DNA of 64,000 nt, from positions 1 through 64,000 of the forward strand of contig DATGHU010000048.1 of assembly GCA_035307765.1 (NCBI GenBank), in the 5' to 3' direction. Origin of the DNA: a bacterium. GTDB lineage: Bacteria; Sysuimicrobiota; Sysuimicrobiia; Sysuimicrobiales; Segetimicrobiaceae. A program made the position numbers and the translations under genes. Under the pieces are notes generated by a model. It did not search any database and was not told the DNA's origin. It saw only the letters and a list, made by a program, of their open reading frames with translations. Shown here piece after piece: positions 26,399 through 35,274 of the stretch (its first letter is position 1; each line of letters begins with the position of its first letter).

Positions 26399-27637
26399 AT
26401 GCGACGGATGCTCACGGTGTCCATGCTGCTCATGCTGATTGCGTGGACCGCGGCGGAGGGCCAGGGGAATCCCATCGTCATTGGTGCCGTCTACCCCACC
26501 GCCGGACCTCAGGGCAGGATCGGAGCCGGCATTGATGAGTTCCACGGGCTGCTGCTCGCGGCCGCCTACGTGAATGCGAATGGCGGCGTCGGGGGACGAC
26601 CCCTCCAGATCCGGCTGGCGCCCGCCGACTCATCCGATGCCGCCCCGGACGCGGTCGAGCAGCTGGCCCGCCAGGACATTGCGGTAATCGTCGGCACCTA
26701 CGGCAGCACGATTGCCCGTCCCGCCGCAGAGACCGCGGCCCGACTGGGGCTTTTGTTTTGGGAAACGGGGGCGGTCGGCGAGATCGGAACGGCGGCGGCG
26801 CCGGGTAGGTACTTCTTCCGTGTGGCTCCGAGCGGGGCGCTCCTTGGCCAACAGGCGGTGGCATTCGTTCGTGACCGGGTGGTCCCGCGTTTGCACCGCC
26901 TCGAGCCGCTCCGATACAGCGTGGTTCATGTAGACGATGCGTTTGGGCGAGCGGAGGCCCAGGGAGAGGTAGCGGAACTCCGGCGCTCACACCTCCCGAT
27001 TGCCGCCGTGTTGGCGTACGACCCGTGGCACGCGACCTACGGCGAGCTGGTCCGGGAGATCGCCCGGGCGCACACGGATGTCCTGGTGTTGGCAGGGTAT
27101 ATGGATGATGCCGTTGCCCTGCGCGAGGCCGTCATCCGCGCCCACGTGCCGCTGGTCGTCAACATCGGCGGGTGTTCCGCCTACATCATGCCCGAGTTCG
27201 GCAAGCGGTTGGGATGGAAGGCCGTGGGCGTGTTCTCATCCGATAAGACCGGCGGCGATGTCCTGCCGACGGATGGTCTGTCTTCGGAGGCAGCGCAAGA
27301 GCTCCGTTGGGCCCGGCAAGAGTTCAGCCGCCGTTACGGCCATCCGCTGTGGGAGCCCGGGTTGTCCGGATTTTCCGGCGGGATCGCGCTTTTTCAACAG
27401 ATCCTGCCGCGGGCCCGAGATCTCTCCGCGGCCGCGGTCGCCTCTGCGATCCGGGCGAGGACGCTCCCCTTCGGCAGCCTGCCCAACGGCAGCGGGTTGG
27501 CCTTCGGGTCCCCGGGGTCGGTGCTGGCGGGGGAGAATCTTAGGGCGGCGAGCGTGGTCTGGGAATGGATCGCCCCCGATACGCGGGTTCTGGTCTGGCC
27601 CCCCGCCTTTGCCACCCACCCGATCGTGTTCCCGTGA
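26399..27637 (+). CDS. Orphan periplasmic binding protein (Leu/Ile/Val-type, LivK-like)
   Basis: A 412-residue periplasmic protein. Residues 1-22 are a signal peptide (MLTVSMLLMLIAWTAAEGQG). The mature part follows the type-1 periplasmic-binding fold: IVIGAVYPTAGPQGRIGAGI, AAAYVNANGGVGGRPLQIRL, a mid IAVIVGTYGSTIARPAAE, and a C-terminal FSGGIALFQQILPRA. The family mostly binds branched-chain amino acids, amides or urea. No permease or ATPase is adjacent, so it is an orphan, either serving a remote transporter or acting as a sensor. GTGAGGTGAGG precedes ATG 26399. Confidence 0.87.
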   Translation: MRRMLTVSMLLMLIAWTAAEGQGNPIVIGAVYPTAGPQGRIGAGIDEFHGLLLAAAYVNANGGVGGRPLQIRLAPADSSDAAPDAVEQLARQDIAVIVGTYGSTIARPAAETAARLGLLFWETGAVGEIGTAAAPGRYFFRVAPSGALLGQQAVAFVRDRVVPRLHRLEPLRYSVVHVDDAFGRAEAQGEVAELRRSHLPIAAVLAYDPWHATYGELVREIARAHTDVLVLAGYMDDAVALREAVIRAHVPLVVNIGGCSAYIMPEFGKRLGWKAVGVFSSDKTGGDVLPTDGLSSEAAQELRWARQEFSRRYGHPLWEPGLSGFSGGIALFQQILPRARDLSAAAVASAIRARTLPFGSLPNGSGLAFGSPGSVLAGENLRAASVVWEWIAPDTRVLVWPPAFATHPIVFP

Positions 27638-27793
27638 GGGGGGGCTTGGTCCAGCCCGCGGGGGCAAAGGACGATCCCTCTCCGGGGTGAGGATCCCCCC
27701 GGCCTCACCGACCGCGTCGCCGGGCCGGAGCGAGCGACCGCTCCCCGCGTCCTTTCACGAGCCCCGGCGTCGGCCGGTTGATCGCGATCGATC

Positions 27794-28351
27794 CTATCTC
27801 CAGAATCCTGCCACCCACGCCCAACCGCCCGGCCGGCGGGCCCAATGCCCCGGCACCCAGACTGCCCCTCGCCAAGGTGCCGGCGCCCAACGCCCCGATA
27901 TCCAAGCCCACCCTCCGCCGTTCCACCGCCAGGCTCCCGCAATCCACACCGCGCCGACGAATGGAGGCGCGACAACGGCCTCCACCTGCACCGGGGGCGG
28001 CGGAGTCACGACAACCGCGACCCCCTGCCAATGACCGCGTACCCAAACCCAACCGTACCAGCGGTGAACCCAGCGTCCCGGTACCCACGCCGCGCCGGGG
28101 TACGGGGTGAGCTCCCACCGACCTGCGATCCACGTCCATCCAGTCGGCTGGTAGTACCAGTACCCCGGCACCCAGACGTAGCCGACGCTCGGCGGCGGCG
28201 TGGCGATATCGCCAGGCGGCAGAGGGGGTGGTCCGGGGGCGATCACCTCTCCCCGGTCACCGTTACCCTCGGCGAATGCGGAATTTGCCGCCGTCAGCAC
28301 ACCGAAACCGACCGCCACCAGCATGCCTGCCGCGCCGAGCTTCCGGATCAT
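27794..28351 (-). CDS. Exported WxxGxW/YXWGHW-repeat protein
   Basis: A 185-residue secreted protein. A signal peptide (AAGMLVAVGFGVLTAANSAFA) is followed by a Pro-rich stretch and then tandem aromatic repeats of about 14 residues: VWVPGYWYYQPTGWTWIAGR, WVPGRWVHRWYGWVWVRGHW, VWIAGAWRWNGGGWAWISGR, VWVPGHWARRPGGWAWVAGF. This is the YXWGHW (BcpO-type) repeat family, found in cell-envelope proteins of unknown role. GGGGAGGAG precedes the ATG. It is alone on the minus strand, convergent with the orphan binding-protein gene. Confidence 0.85.
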   Translation of the reverse strand: MIRKLGAAGMLVAVGFGVLTAANSAFAEGNGDRGEVIAPGPPPLPPGDIATPPPSVGYVWVPGYWYYQPTGWTWIAGRWELTPYPGAAWVPGRWVHRWYGWVWVRGHWQGVAVVVTPPPPVQVEAVVAPPFVGAVWIAGAWRWNGGGWAWISGRWAPAPWRGAVWVPGHWARRPGGWAWVAGFWR

Positions 28352-28475
28352 GATCTCCTCCCCGTTCGGCTTTGAAATCTCTTGCGGTCCATGGCCGCGA
28401 CCCTCCCCAAAAGCGCCGGTAAGGGTTGAAAAAGTTCCCCCAAACCCTAAGGGATCCGCCCGACCGATTCCCTAT

Positions 28476-28499
28476 CCGCACCCATTGTGGTGCGGTTTT
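28476..28499 (+). terminator. Terminator-like hairpin
   Basis: CCGCACC (28476-28482) pairs with GGTGCGG (28489-28495), with a six-base loop and TTTT directly after, in plus orientation. It lies in the 347-base gap 28,352-28,698, on the promoter side of the WxxGxW-repeat gene, so it may close plus-strand read-through from the left. A second, looser repeat, TCTGGGC...GCCCAGA (28509-28548), with an A/T-rich loop follows. Confidence 0.4.
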
Positions 28500-28698
28500 G
28501 GAGAGATTTCTGGGCATATGAGTGATGAAGTTGATAATAAAGCCCAGATTGCTCGGACAGGCGAGTTCCCATGATCGCGGATGGCTGTTTTCGATCAGCT
28601 CTCGATCCGGAGCACGCGGGCGATGGCAAACCCCCGCGCCCAAGGGTAGGATAGGAGTCCAGGGTGACGTGGCGCCTGGGAATAGGCGGTTTGATGAT

Positions 28699-28857
28699 AT
28701 GGCGATCGGGTGGTATCCGGCGCGGTGCGCAAAGTGCTTAAAGCGGTTTGTTCCGAAGAGCCGCCGGAGTAAGGTGTGTCAGGAGTGTGCCGCCAAAAAC
28801 AAGCAGCACCGTCGCGGACGAAGAGACGCGATCAAGACCCGGTCGGCCCAGGAGTAG
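28699..28857 (+). CDS. Small zinc-ribbon protein
   Basis: A 52-residue basic protein: MAIGWYPARCAKCLKRFVPK, then KVCQECAAKNKQ, a CxxC-x(17)-CxxC zinc ribbon, with an Arg/Lys-rich tail. ATG 28699 is the natural start although its ribosome binding site is weak. Similar small ribbons bind nucleic acid or other proteins; function unknown. Confidence 0.55.
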   Translation: MAIGWYPARCAKCLKRFVPKSRRSKVCQECAAKNKQHRRGRRDAIKTRSAQE

Positions 28858-28921
28858 GGTCGCCGGGCCGTCGGAACGCGGGGCGCTCGTCTGGTCTCCT
28901 CCGCGGAAGCCGAGATGTGCT

Positions 28922-29929
28922 TCAGGGTCTCCGGTGCCGACGGCTTAGCCCCATCTTGCATGCGAGGTCGAACGCGCTCCACATCGCGCCGACGTTGGCG
29001 ATGCCCTGACCGGCTATGTCGAACGCCGTGCCGTGGGCGGGGGTCGTGACGGGGATAGGCAATCCTCCGGCGACGGTCACGCCCCGATCGAATCCCATCA
29101 GCTTCATCGCGATCTGACCTTGATCATGGTACTGGGTCACAATCGCGTCGTATCGCCCGTCGCGTCCCTTGAGGAAGATCGTGTCCGCCGGGAACGGCCC
29201 GTCGGCCGGGGTGCCGCGCTGGCGCGCGAGTTCGATGCCTGGGAGAATGATGTCGATCTCTTCCCGACCAAAGGCGCCGCCCTCGCCGTTGTGGGGATTG
29301 AGGCCGCATACGGCGATTCTCGGACGGGTCACCCCGTTTTGCCGGAGCACCCCCGCGATCAGCTCAATCGCCTCTGCGACCCGCTGGGGGGTGAGCAATC
29401 CGCTCACCTCGCTCAGTGCGACGTGCGAGGTGACGCGCGACGTCCACAACGTGCCGAGCACATTGCACTCGCCCATCGGGCCGCGGTAGGCTATCTGGTC
29501 GGCAAACCAGTGCAGCTCGTCCGACTGACACATGCCGGCGAGGTGGAGGGACGTCTTGTTCAGGGGCGCAAAGCACAACGCGTCGGTGCGGCCGTCCCGG
29601 GTGAGCTCAATGCCTACTCGCAGCGCGTCGAGGCAGTACTGTCCGCCCTCGCGACTGGCCCGTCCCCTCGGGAACGCCCCGGTCACGCCCCCGCGGTGCG
29701 GAGAGAGGATCGGGAGGCCCCGCGCAAAGTCCGCGGCTTCGAACGATTCCGCCGTGGTGTACGGGACGTCCACGTCCGCGATTTTCATGCCGTGGTGAAA
29801 CTCCTCGCGATCGGCGATCACGTAGATCTCCGCGCGGGCGCGGATCGCCGGGTCCCCTAACAGCTTCGCGACCAGCTCGGGGCCGATGCCGGCGGGATCA
29901 CCCGCCATCATGGCAATGCGCGGTCTCAT
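28922..29929 (-). CDS. pdxA: PdxA-family 4-phosphohydroxythreonine dehydrogenase (possibly PdxA2-type)
   Basis: A 335-residue NAD-dependent, metal-dependent dehydrogenase-decarboxylase. It begins MRPRIAMMAGDPAGIGPELV, the family signature, and has the metal/substrate histidines H169, H213 (NPHNGEGGAFG), H268 (YHDQGQIAMK) and H299 (VTTPAHGTAFDIAG). In vitamin B6 synthesis PdxA oxidises 4-phosphohydroxythreonine; PdxA2 paralogues act in sugar-acid breakdown. No other pyridoxine genes are near, and the neighbours are catabolic, so PdxA2 use is possible. The start is ATG 29929, with GGGGGAGG 13-15 bases upstream. It is divergent from the acyl-CoA synthetase gene. Confidence 0.92.
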   Translation of the reverse strand: MRPRIAMMAGDPAGIGPELVAKLLGDPAIRARAEIYVIADREEFHHGMKIADVDVPYTTAESFEAADFARGLPILSPHRGGVTGAFPRGRASREGGQYCLDALRVGIELTRDGRTDALCFAPLNKTSLHLAGMCQSDELHWFADQIAYRGPMGECNVLGTLWTSRVTSHVALSEVSGLLTPQRVAEAIELIAGVLRQNGVTRPRIAVCGLNPHNGEGGAFGREEIDIILPGIELARQRGTPADGPFPADTIFLKGRDGRYDAIVTQYHDQGQIAMKLMGFDRGVTVAGGLPIPVTTPAHGTAFDIAGQGIANVGAMWSAFDLACKMGLSRRHRRP

Positions 29930-30169
29930 AGGTGCGCGTTCGCCTCCCCCATTCGTTCGGGACACAGCGCGTTTCGGCCCTCCGTGGGTCACTTCGCGCG
30001 CCCCCGCGGCGTCACCTGGCCTTGAGCGCGATCGACCCGGCGCGGTCGGCAATGCCCCCGGCGACGGCCCGGGGGACTTCGTTTGCCCGGCAGCGAACTC
30101 GGGGGTGCTGCGAGATCCGAGCTCAAGGGTCCCGCAGCCGGTGAGCCGAACGGGTGAGGAGGTGTACCC

Positions 30170-31810
30170 ATGCCCGCGCCTTCCTATGTGCACGGCGCCA
30201 GCGAGATTCCGCTCCTCGGCGAGACGATTGGGGCGAACCTGTGGCGTACCGTGGAGCGGTTCCCAGAGAGCGAGGCGCTCGTCGTGCGCCATCAGCACTA
30301 CCGGGCCACTTACCGAGAGTTCTGGGACCAGGTGACCCGGGCGGCGCGGGGCCTGATGGTCCGGGGGATTCGGAGGGGCGATCGGGTCGGGATCTGGGCC
30401 CCCAACCGCGCGGAATGGGTGGTCGTGCAGTATGCGACCGCCCGTATCGGCGCGATCCTGGTGAACATCAACCCGGCGTACAAAACGACCGAGCTCGAAT
30501 ACGCCCTCAGGCAGTCAGAAGTCAGCGTCCTCGTCCTTGCCCGCGGGTTCCGGCAGTCGAATTACGTCGCCATGCTCGAGACGGTCCGAGCTCGGTGTCC
30601 GGATCTTCGAGACAGCCTCGTGCTCGACGACGGCTGGGAGGGTCTCCTGGCGGATGCCGACCGCGTCGCCGCGGCAGATCTCGCGGCGCTCGAGGCGACC
30701 CTCCAGTTTGACGATCCCATCAATGTCCAGTACACGTCGGGGACCACGGGGTTCCCCAAGGGGGCGACGCTTTCGCATCACAACATTCTCAACAACGCAT
30801 TGTTCATCGGGGAAGCGCTGCACTACTCGGAGCGCGACCGGGTGTGCATCCCGGTACCGTTCTACCACTGCTTCGGGATGGTCTTGGGGAACTTGGCGTG
30901 CACGACGCACGGATCGTGCATGGTCGTCCCCGGGGAGGCCTTTGACCCCCTCGGCGTGCTGGAAACGGTCCAGGCGGAGCGCTGCACTTCCCTGTACGGC
31001 GTCCCGACGATGTTCATCGGCGAACTTGACCACCCGCGCTTCTCCCAGTTCGACCTGTCCAGCCTCCGCACCGGGATTATGGCCGGCTCCCCCTGCCCGG
31101 TCGAGGTGATGAAGAAGGTGCAGGCACAGATGGGCATGAGGGAGGTGACCATCTGCTACGGAATGACCGAGACGTCGCCGGTGTCGACCCAGAGCGCCCT
31201 CGACGATCCACTCGACAAGCGCGTGACGACCGTGGGGCGCATCCACCCCCACGCCGAGATCAAGATCGTCGATCCTGCCACGGGCGGGACCGTTCCGCGG
31301 GGGACCCCGGGCGAACTGTGCACCCGGGGGTATTTGGTGATGCTGGGATACTGGAACAACCCCGCGGCGACGCGCGATGCCATCGACGCGGCCCGCTGGA
31401 TGCACACCGGCGATCTTGCGACGATGGACGACGAAGGGTACGTGAACATCGTTGGGCGCATCAAGGACATGATCATTCGGGGCGGCGAGAACATCTACCC
31501 GCGGGAGATCGAAGAGTTTCTGTACGGGCATTCGGCGGTGGCCGACGTCCAGGTGATCGGCGTGCCGAGCCGGGAGTACGGTGAGGAGGTCATGGCCTGG
31601 ATCAAGTTGCGCGAAGGCGCCGTGGCGACCCCAGAAGAGTTAACGACATTCTGCCGGGGCCGGATCGCCACCTTCAAGATCCCGCGCTTCTGGAAGTTCA
31701 CCGACAGTTTTCCCATGACGGTGACCGGGAAGATCCAAAAGTTTCGGATGCGCGAGATCGCCGTGTCCGAGCTGGGCCTGGAGCAGGCGGCCGGGATTCG
31801 CACCGCCTAG
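30170..31810 (+). CDS. Fatty-acyl-CoA synthetase-type AMP-binding protein
   Basis: A 546-residue adenylate-forming enzyme that makes acyl-AMP and then acyl-CoA. The AMP-binding motif [11 protein letters not shown] is at 188-198, YGMTETSP near 330, and the C-terminal hinge and catalytic regions [20 protein letters not shown] and [11 protein letters not shown] are present, including the conserved lysine. [17 protein letters not shown] and the overall length match the medium/long-chain group. GGAGGTG precedes the ATG. It is followed by a small membrane-protein gene. Substrate: a fatty or other carboxylic acid. Confidence 0.93.
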   Translation: MPAPSYVHGASEIPLLGETIGANLWRTVERFPESEALVVRHQHYRATYREFWDQVTRAARGLMVRGIRRGDRVGIWAPNRAEWVVVQYATARIGAILVNINPAYKTTELEYALRQSEVSVLVLARGFRQSNYVAMLETVRARCPDLRDSLVLDDGWEGLLADADRVAAADLAALEATLQFDDPINVQYTSGTTGFPKGATLSHHNILNNALFIGEALHYSERDRVCIPVPFYHCFGMVLGNLACTTHGSCMVVPGEAFDPLGVLETVQAERCTSLYGVPTMFIGELDHPRFSQFDLSSLRTGIMAGSPCPVEVMKKVQAQMGMREVTICYGMTETSPVSTQSALDDPLDKRVTTVGRIHPHAEIKIVDPATGGTVPRGTPGELCTRGYLVMLGYWNNPAATRDAIDAARWMHTGDLATMDDEGYVNIVGRIKDMIIRGGENIYPREIEEFLYGHSAVADVQVIGVPSREYGEEVMAWIKLREGAVATPEELTTFCRGRIATFKIPRFWKFTDSFPMTVTGKIQKFRMREIAVSELGLEQAAGIRTA

Positions 31811-31867
31811 GCCGCATGGGCGTGGGGGGGTGCCGCCCGTCGACGACGTCGCAACCGGAGGCGGTTC

Positions 31868-32056
31868 ATGCGCGGGGGGCAGAAGATCATCGGCGCGGTG
31901 ATGTGCGTCACCGGCACGGTGTGGGTGTTGCAGGGAATCCGCGTGCTGCCGGGGAGCTTCATGACCGGTTCATCGTTCTGGGCGATCGTCGGCGCGGTGG
32001 TGGCCGTGGCGGGGATCGCCGTCTTCATCGGCCTGGCGCGGCCCGGTACCCGCTAG
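31868..32056 (+). CDS. Small two-helix membrane protein
   Basis: A 62-residue protein with GGAGG six bases before the ATG. Two hydrophobic segments, IIGAVMCVTGTVWVLQGIRV and FWAIVGAVVAVAGIAVFIGL, are joined by LPGSFMTGSS; the pattern recalls small DUF-type proteins often found beside acyl-CoA genes. It lies about 57 bases after the acyl-CoA synthetase gene. Function unknown. Confidence 0.72.
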   Translation: MRGGQKIIGAVMCVTGTVWVLQGIRVLPGSFMTGSSFWAIVGAVVAVAGIAVFIGLARPGTR

Positions 32057-32115
32057 TGCAGGGCGTCACAATTAGGCCGCGTTGAGCGTTCTAAATGTGA
32101 CAGGAGGAAATCGCC

Positions 32116-32514
32116 GTGAAGATCAAAGTGACCAGCATCTACGTGGACGATCAAGCGAAACCCCTGCGCTTCTACACCGGCGTCCTCGGCTTCGTGAAGA
32201 AGGCGGATTTCACGCAGGGGCCGTTTCGGTGGCTCACCGTGGCCTCGGCCGAGGAGCCGGACGGCACCGAGCTGCAGCTTGCCCCCAATAACAATCCGGC
32301 CGCTCGGGCCTACCAGCAGGCGATGTTCGAGCAGGGCCAGCCGGCCGCCATGTTCTATGTGGATGACGTGCAGCGCGAGTACGACCGCATGAAACCGCTA
32401 GGCGCGGAGTTCAGCATGCCCCCGACCAAAGTGACCGGTTCGACCATCGCCATGCTGAACGACACCTGCGGCAACCTGATCCAAATCGCTGCGCTCGACC
32501 GTTGTCAGAGGTGA
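32116..32514 (+). CDS. VOC-family (glyoxalase-like) protein
   Basis: A 132-residue vicinal-oxygen-chelate protein: VTSIYVDDQAKPLRFYTGVL, GFVKKADF, then the second half ending in GSTIAMLNDTCGNLIQIAAL. The usual metal-binding histidine near the start is replaced (SIYVDD), so a plain glyoxalase I function is unlikely; many such members are resistance or unknown proteins. The start is GTG 32116, with AGGAGG eight bases upstream. Confidence 0.88.
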   Translation: MKIKVTSIYVDDQAKPLRFYTGVLGFVKKADFTQGPFRWLTVASAEEPDGTELQLAPNNNPAARAYQQAMFEQGQPAAMFYVDDVQREYDRMKPLGAEFSMPPTKVTGSTIAMLNDTCGNLIQIAALDRCQR

Positions 32515-32853
32515 TCAGCTGATCGCGGACGCGGCCCGCGCTGCGCGCGACATTGATGACTGGCAAGTCCTCTTCCTCGGCCGCTCGGATCGCGCCTCAC
32601 TGACATCTGGTCCTCTGCGGCGTGCAGACGGGCGCGAGGTCAGGATCCGCTCGAGCGGTGGCGGAAATGTGCCCGAGCCGCCTCCGGCCATGGTCCATAA
32701 GGCAGCGTCTGCTTGACGCCCTAGACTAACGACTCCCAGGGCCTTGCCGGCCCGGCGTTTCGACCCCCGCCGGCGAGTTCGATTTCGCGACCCTCTAGCC
32801 GCCTTCGGCTGAGGCTGCCGGAGGCAGGATAAGGCGGTACGCGACCGAATACA
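32515..32853. other. Intergenic, no gene seen
   Basis: The left part of the gap before the GntR gene. It holds no supportable frame. A 12-bp palindrome GATCAGCTGATC overlaps the end of the VOC gene (about 32,512-32,526) and has no clear role. Confidence 0.3.
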
Positions 32854-32869
32854 ATCTTGTATACAAGAT
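32854..32869. promoter_or_regulatory. Perfect 16-bp palindrome, probable GntR operator
   Basis: ATCTTGTATACAAGAT is fully self-complementary and lies 51 bases before the GntR/FCD regulator's start codon. FCD-type GntR proteins bind palindromes of the kind TTGTATACAA, and the centre TATACA could double as a -10 element, so binding would block transcription. Autoregulation, and control of the ureide operon downstream, is the likely role; this is inference. Confidence 0.7.
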
Positions 32870-32919
32870 CACGATCATCTCCAGGCACGGGTGCACTCCG
32901 GCCGGAGAGAGGCTTGTGA

Positions 32920-33654
32920 ATGGGCACCGTGGATGGCGGCCTGGATTCGCTGGTCAGAGTCTCCTCCGGCGCTCGCCCCCGAGAGGGGCAAGGGACGCCG
33001 GGAAGAGTGTTCCGCGCCGAGTCTGTGTACAACGTGCTGAAGGAACGGATCCTTAACTATCAACTGCGCCCCGCGCAGCGGATCGGCGAGATCCAGGTCG
33101 GCAATGAGCTTGGCGTCAGCCGGACACCGGCGCGCGAGGCGCTGCGCCGGCTGGAGCAGGAGGGGTGGCTGATCCTGGTCCCGCGGCAGGGGTACTACGT
33201 CCGTGCCTATACCCTGCGGGAGTTCGACGAGATCTACGACCTGCGGGTGGCGATCGAGCGCCATGCCTCGCGGACGGCCGCGGAGTTTGCCCCCCTTGCG
33301 TCGCTGTCCCGCGTGGCGGAGGATTGGGGCGCGCTTGAGGCCAGGCAACCGGCGATGACCCTGCTCGATTGGCTCGACGCCGATGAGACGTTCCACACTC
33401 TGGTGGCTGAGGCCGGCGGGAACCGAAGGTTGGTGGCAATGCTTCAGCGGATTAACGAGCGCCTCCGCATCATCCGTCGCATCGATTACACGAGACCCGA
33501 GCGGGCGACGCTCACGCGGGCCGAGCACCTGGAGATCCTCGAGCTCATCCAGGCACGCCGGGCCGCCGCCGCCGCCGACCGGATGGAGCAGCACATCTTG
33601 TCGAGCAAAGAGAGCGTGAGAGCCCTGGCTCAAATCTATTTCGTCCAGGAGTAG
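32920..33654 (+). CDS. GntR-family transcriptional regulator, FCD type
   Basis: A 244-residue regulator. The winged helix (about 28-95) contains SVYNVLKERILNYQLRPAQR, LGVSRTPAREALRRLEQEGW and LVPRQGYYVRA. The FCD effector domain (about 105-235) carries the metal-binding pattern: an acidic DLRVAIERHA, DETFHTLVAEAGGN and a final histidine helix. GGAGAGAGG lies upstream of ATG 32920. It starts nine bases after a palindrome-bearing promoter region ends and reads directly into fdrA, so it probably controls the ureide operon in response to a pathway acid. Confidence 0.92.
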   Translation: MGTVDGGLDSLVRVSSGARPREGQGTPGRVFRAESVYNVLKERILNYQLRPAQRIGEIQVGNELGVSRTPAREALRRLEQEGWLILVPRQGYYVRAYTLREFDEIYDLRVAIERHASRTAAEFAPLASLSRVAEDWGALEARQPAMTLLDWLDADETFHTLVAEAGGNRRLVAMLQRINERLRIIRRIDYTRPERATLTRAEHLEILELIQARRAAAAADRMEQHILSSKESVRALAQIYFVQE

Positions 33655-33663
33655 CCCAACCGT

Positions 33664-35274
33664 ATGGGGCAGATCGTGCGAAACCGGATCTTCAAAAACG
33701 CGTACCGGGACTCCGTGGAGCTGATGCGCATCGCCGCCGAGCTGGAGCGGCTTCCCTCCGTGTCGCGGGCCGGGATGATGATGGCCACCCCGGCGAACCG
33801 CGAGGTGCTGGTCGATGCCGCGCTCCTCGATCCGGCGGCGGAGGGCGCGGGTCCCAGTGACCTGATCGTGGCCGTCGCCGCAGAGGACGAGGCGGCGGCC
33901 ACGAGCGCCCTCGATCGCGCCACGGCGCTGCTCGCCGGCTCGGGCGACGCGCGTCCCTCCGAACAGCGGGCGCGGGTCGCCGCGACGATCTACGAGGCGC
34001 TGGTTGGGCTGCCCACGGCCAACCTCGTGTTGGTCTCGACCCCGGGCCCCTACGCCACGGCGGAGGCCCTGAAAGCGCTCAAGCGCGGCCTGCACGTATT
34101 TTTGTTCAGCGATAACGTGCCGGTGGCCGACGAGATCGAGCTTAAGCAGCTGGCGGAGCGCAAGGGGTTGTTGGTAATGGGACCGGACTGCGGAACGGCG
34201 ATCATCGACGGGATTCCGCTCGGGTTCGCGAACGTCGTCCGCCCCGGGCGCATCGGCCTCATTGGCGCCTCCGGCACCGGCCTGCAGCAGGTGTCCTGCC
34301 TCGTCGACCGGTTGGGGGAAGGGATCTCCCAGGCGATCGGGGTCGGCGGGCGCGACCTGGACGAGCGCGTCGGCGGGCGGATGACCCTGGCGGCGCTGCG
34401 CCGGCTTGCCGCGGACGGGGGTACCGCGGTGATCGTCCTCATCTCCAAGCCGCCGGCCCCGGCGGTGGCGCAACGGGTGCTGGCTGAGGCCCGCGGCTGC
34501 CCCAAGCCGGTCGTGGCCAACTTCCTCGGCGGAGATGCCGAGGCGGGGGTGGGGGGAGTCCTGTTCGCCGAGACCTTCGAAGACGCGGCGCGGACGGCGG
34601 TGGCCCTGGCCCGAGGGGTCTCATCCCCCGGCGAGGCGCCGGAAGCCGGGACGCCCCAGCGGGAGGCCTCCGGTCGAGACCCTGGCCTGCGGTTGGCTCC
34701 GGGACAGGACGCCATTCGCGGCCTGTACTGTGGGGGGTCACTGGCCGGGGAGGCGAAGCTCATCCTTCACCGCCTGCTCGGCGGGACCCGGGCCCAGCGC
34801 TACACGGTGATCGATCTCGGGGATGACGAGTACACCGTCGGCCGACCGCACCCGATGATCGATCCGCGCCTCCGGAACCAGTTCATCGTCGACGCGGCCC
34901 GGGATCCGCAGACCGCGGTCATCCTGCTCGACGTGGTCCTCGGGTACAATGCGCACCCGGATCCGGCGGGCGCGCTCGTCCCGGCGCTCGAGGAGGCCAG
35001 GCGCGAAGCCGGGCGCGCCGGGCGCCAGGTTGCCTTTGTCGCTTCAGTCTGCGGCACGGCGGCCGACCCTCAGGGTCTCGGCCGCCAGGAAGCGTGCCTG
35101 GAGTCGGCGGAGGTCCTCCTGGCCCCCAGCAACGCGCAGGCGGCCCAACTGGCGGCTCGCCTCGTCGGGGCGGGCGCCCCCGCGACGCGGCCGGCGCAGC
35201 CGGTCAGGCTCGACCCACACCGCACCGGCGGGACGCCGAATGCTCCACGCGGTTCCGGGGGGGAGGGCGGATGA
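33664..35274 (+). CDS. fdrA: FdrA-family acyl-CoA-synthetase-like protein (oxalurate/ureide transcarbamoylase subunit)
   Basis: A 536-residue protein related to succinyl-CoA ligase but used differently. Signatures are MGPDCGTAIIDGIPLGFANV (about residues 176-195), GRIGLIGASGTGLQQVSCLV and SQAIGVGGRDLDERVGG. In E. coli, FdrA (AllF) with the DUF1116 protein AllG and the DUF2877 protein AllH transfers the carbamoyl group of oxalurate to phosphate, and carbamate kinase then makes ATP. Here FdrA is followed by a DUF1116 gene (four-base overlap) and carbamate kinase, but no DUF2877 gene is present. Substrate therefore uncertain: oxalurate or another ureide. Confidence 0.9.
   Translation: MGQIVRNRIFKNAYRDSVELMRIAAELERLPSVSRAGMMMATPANREVLVDAALLDPAAEGAGPSDLIVAVAAEDEAAATSALDRATALLAGSGDARPSEQRARVAATIYEALVGLPTANLVLVSTPGPYATAEALKALKRGLHVFLFSDNVPVADEIELKQLAERKGLLVMGPDCGTAIIDGIPLGFANVVRPGRIGLIGASGTGLQQVSCLVDRLGEGISQAIGVGGRDLDERVGGRMTLAALRRLAADGGTAVIVLISKPPAPAVAQRVLAEARGCPKPVVANFLGGDAEAGVGGVLFAETFEDAARTAVALARGVSSPGEAPEAGTPQREASGRDPGLRLAPGQDAIRGLYCGGSLAGEAKLILHRLLGGTRAQRYTVIDLGDDEYTVGRPHPMIDPRLRNQFIVDAARDPQTAVILLDVVLGYNAHPDPAGALVPALEEARREAGRAGRQVAFVASVCGTAADPQGLGRQEACLESAEVLLAPSNAQAAQLAARLVGAGAPATRPAQPVRLDPHRTGGTPNAPRGSGGEGG

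Noticed and set aside
32875-34473. 532-codon minus-strand frame antisense to GntR and FdrA
   Set aside because: Both overlapped genes have strong family matches; the antisense frame has none and no ribosome binding site.
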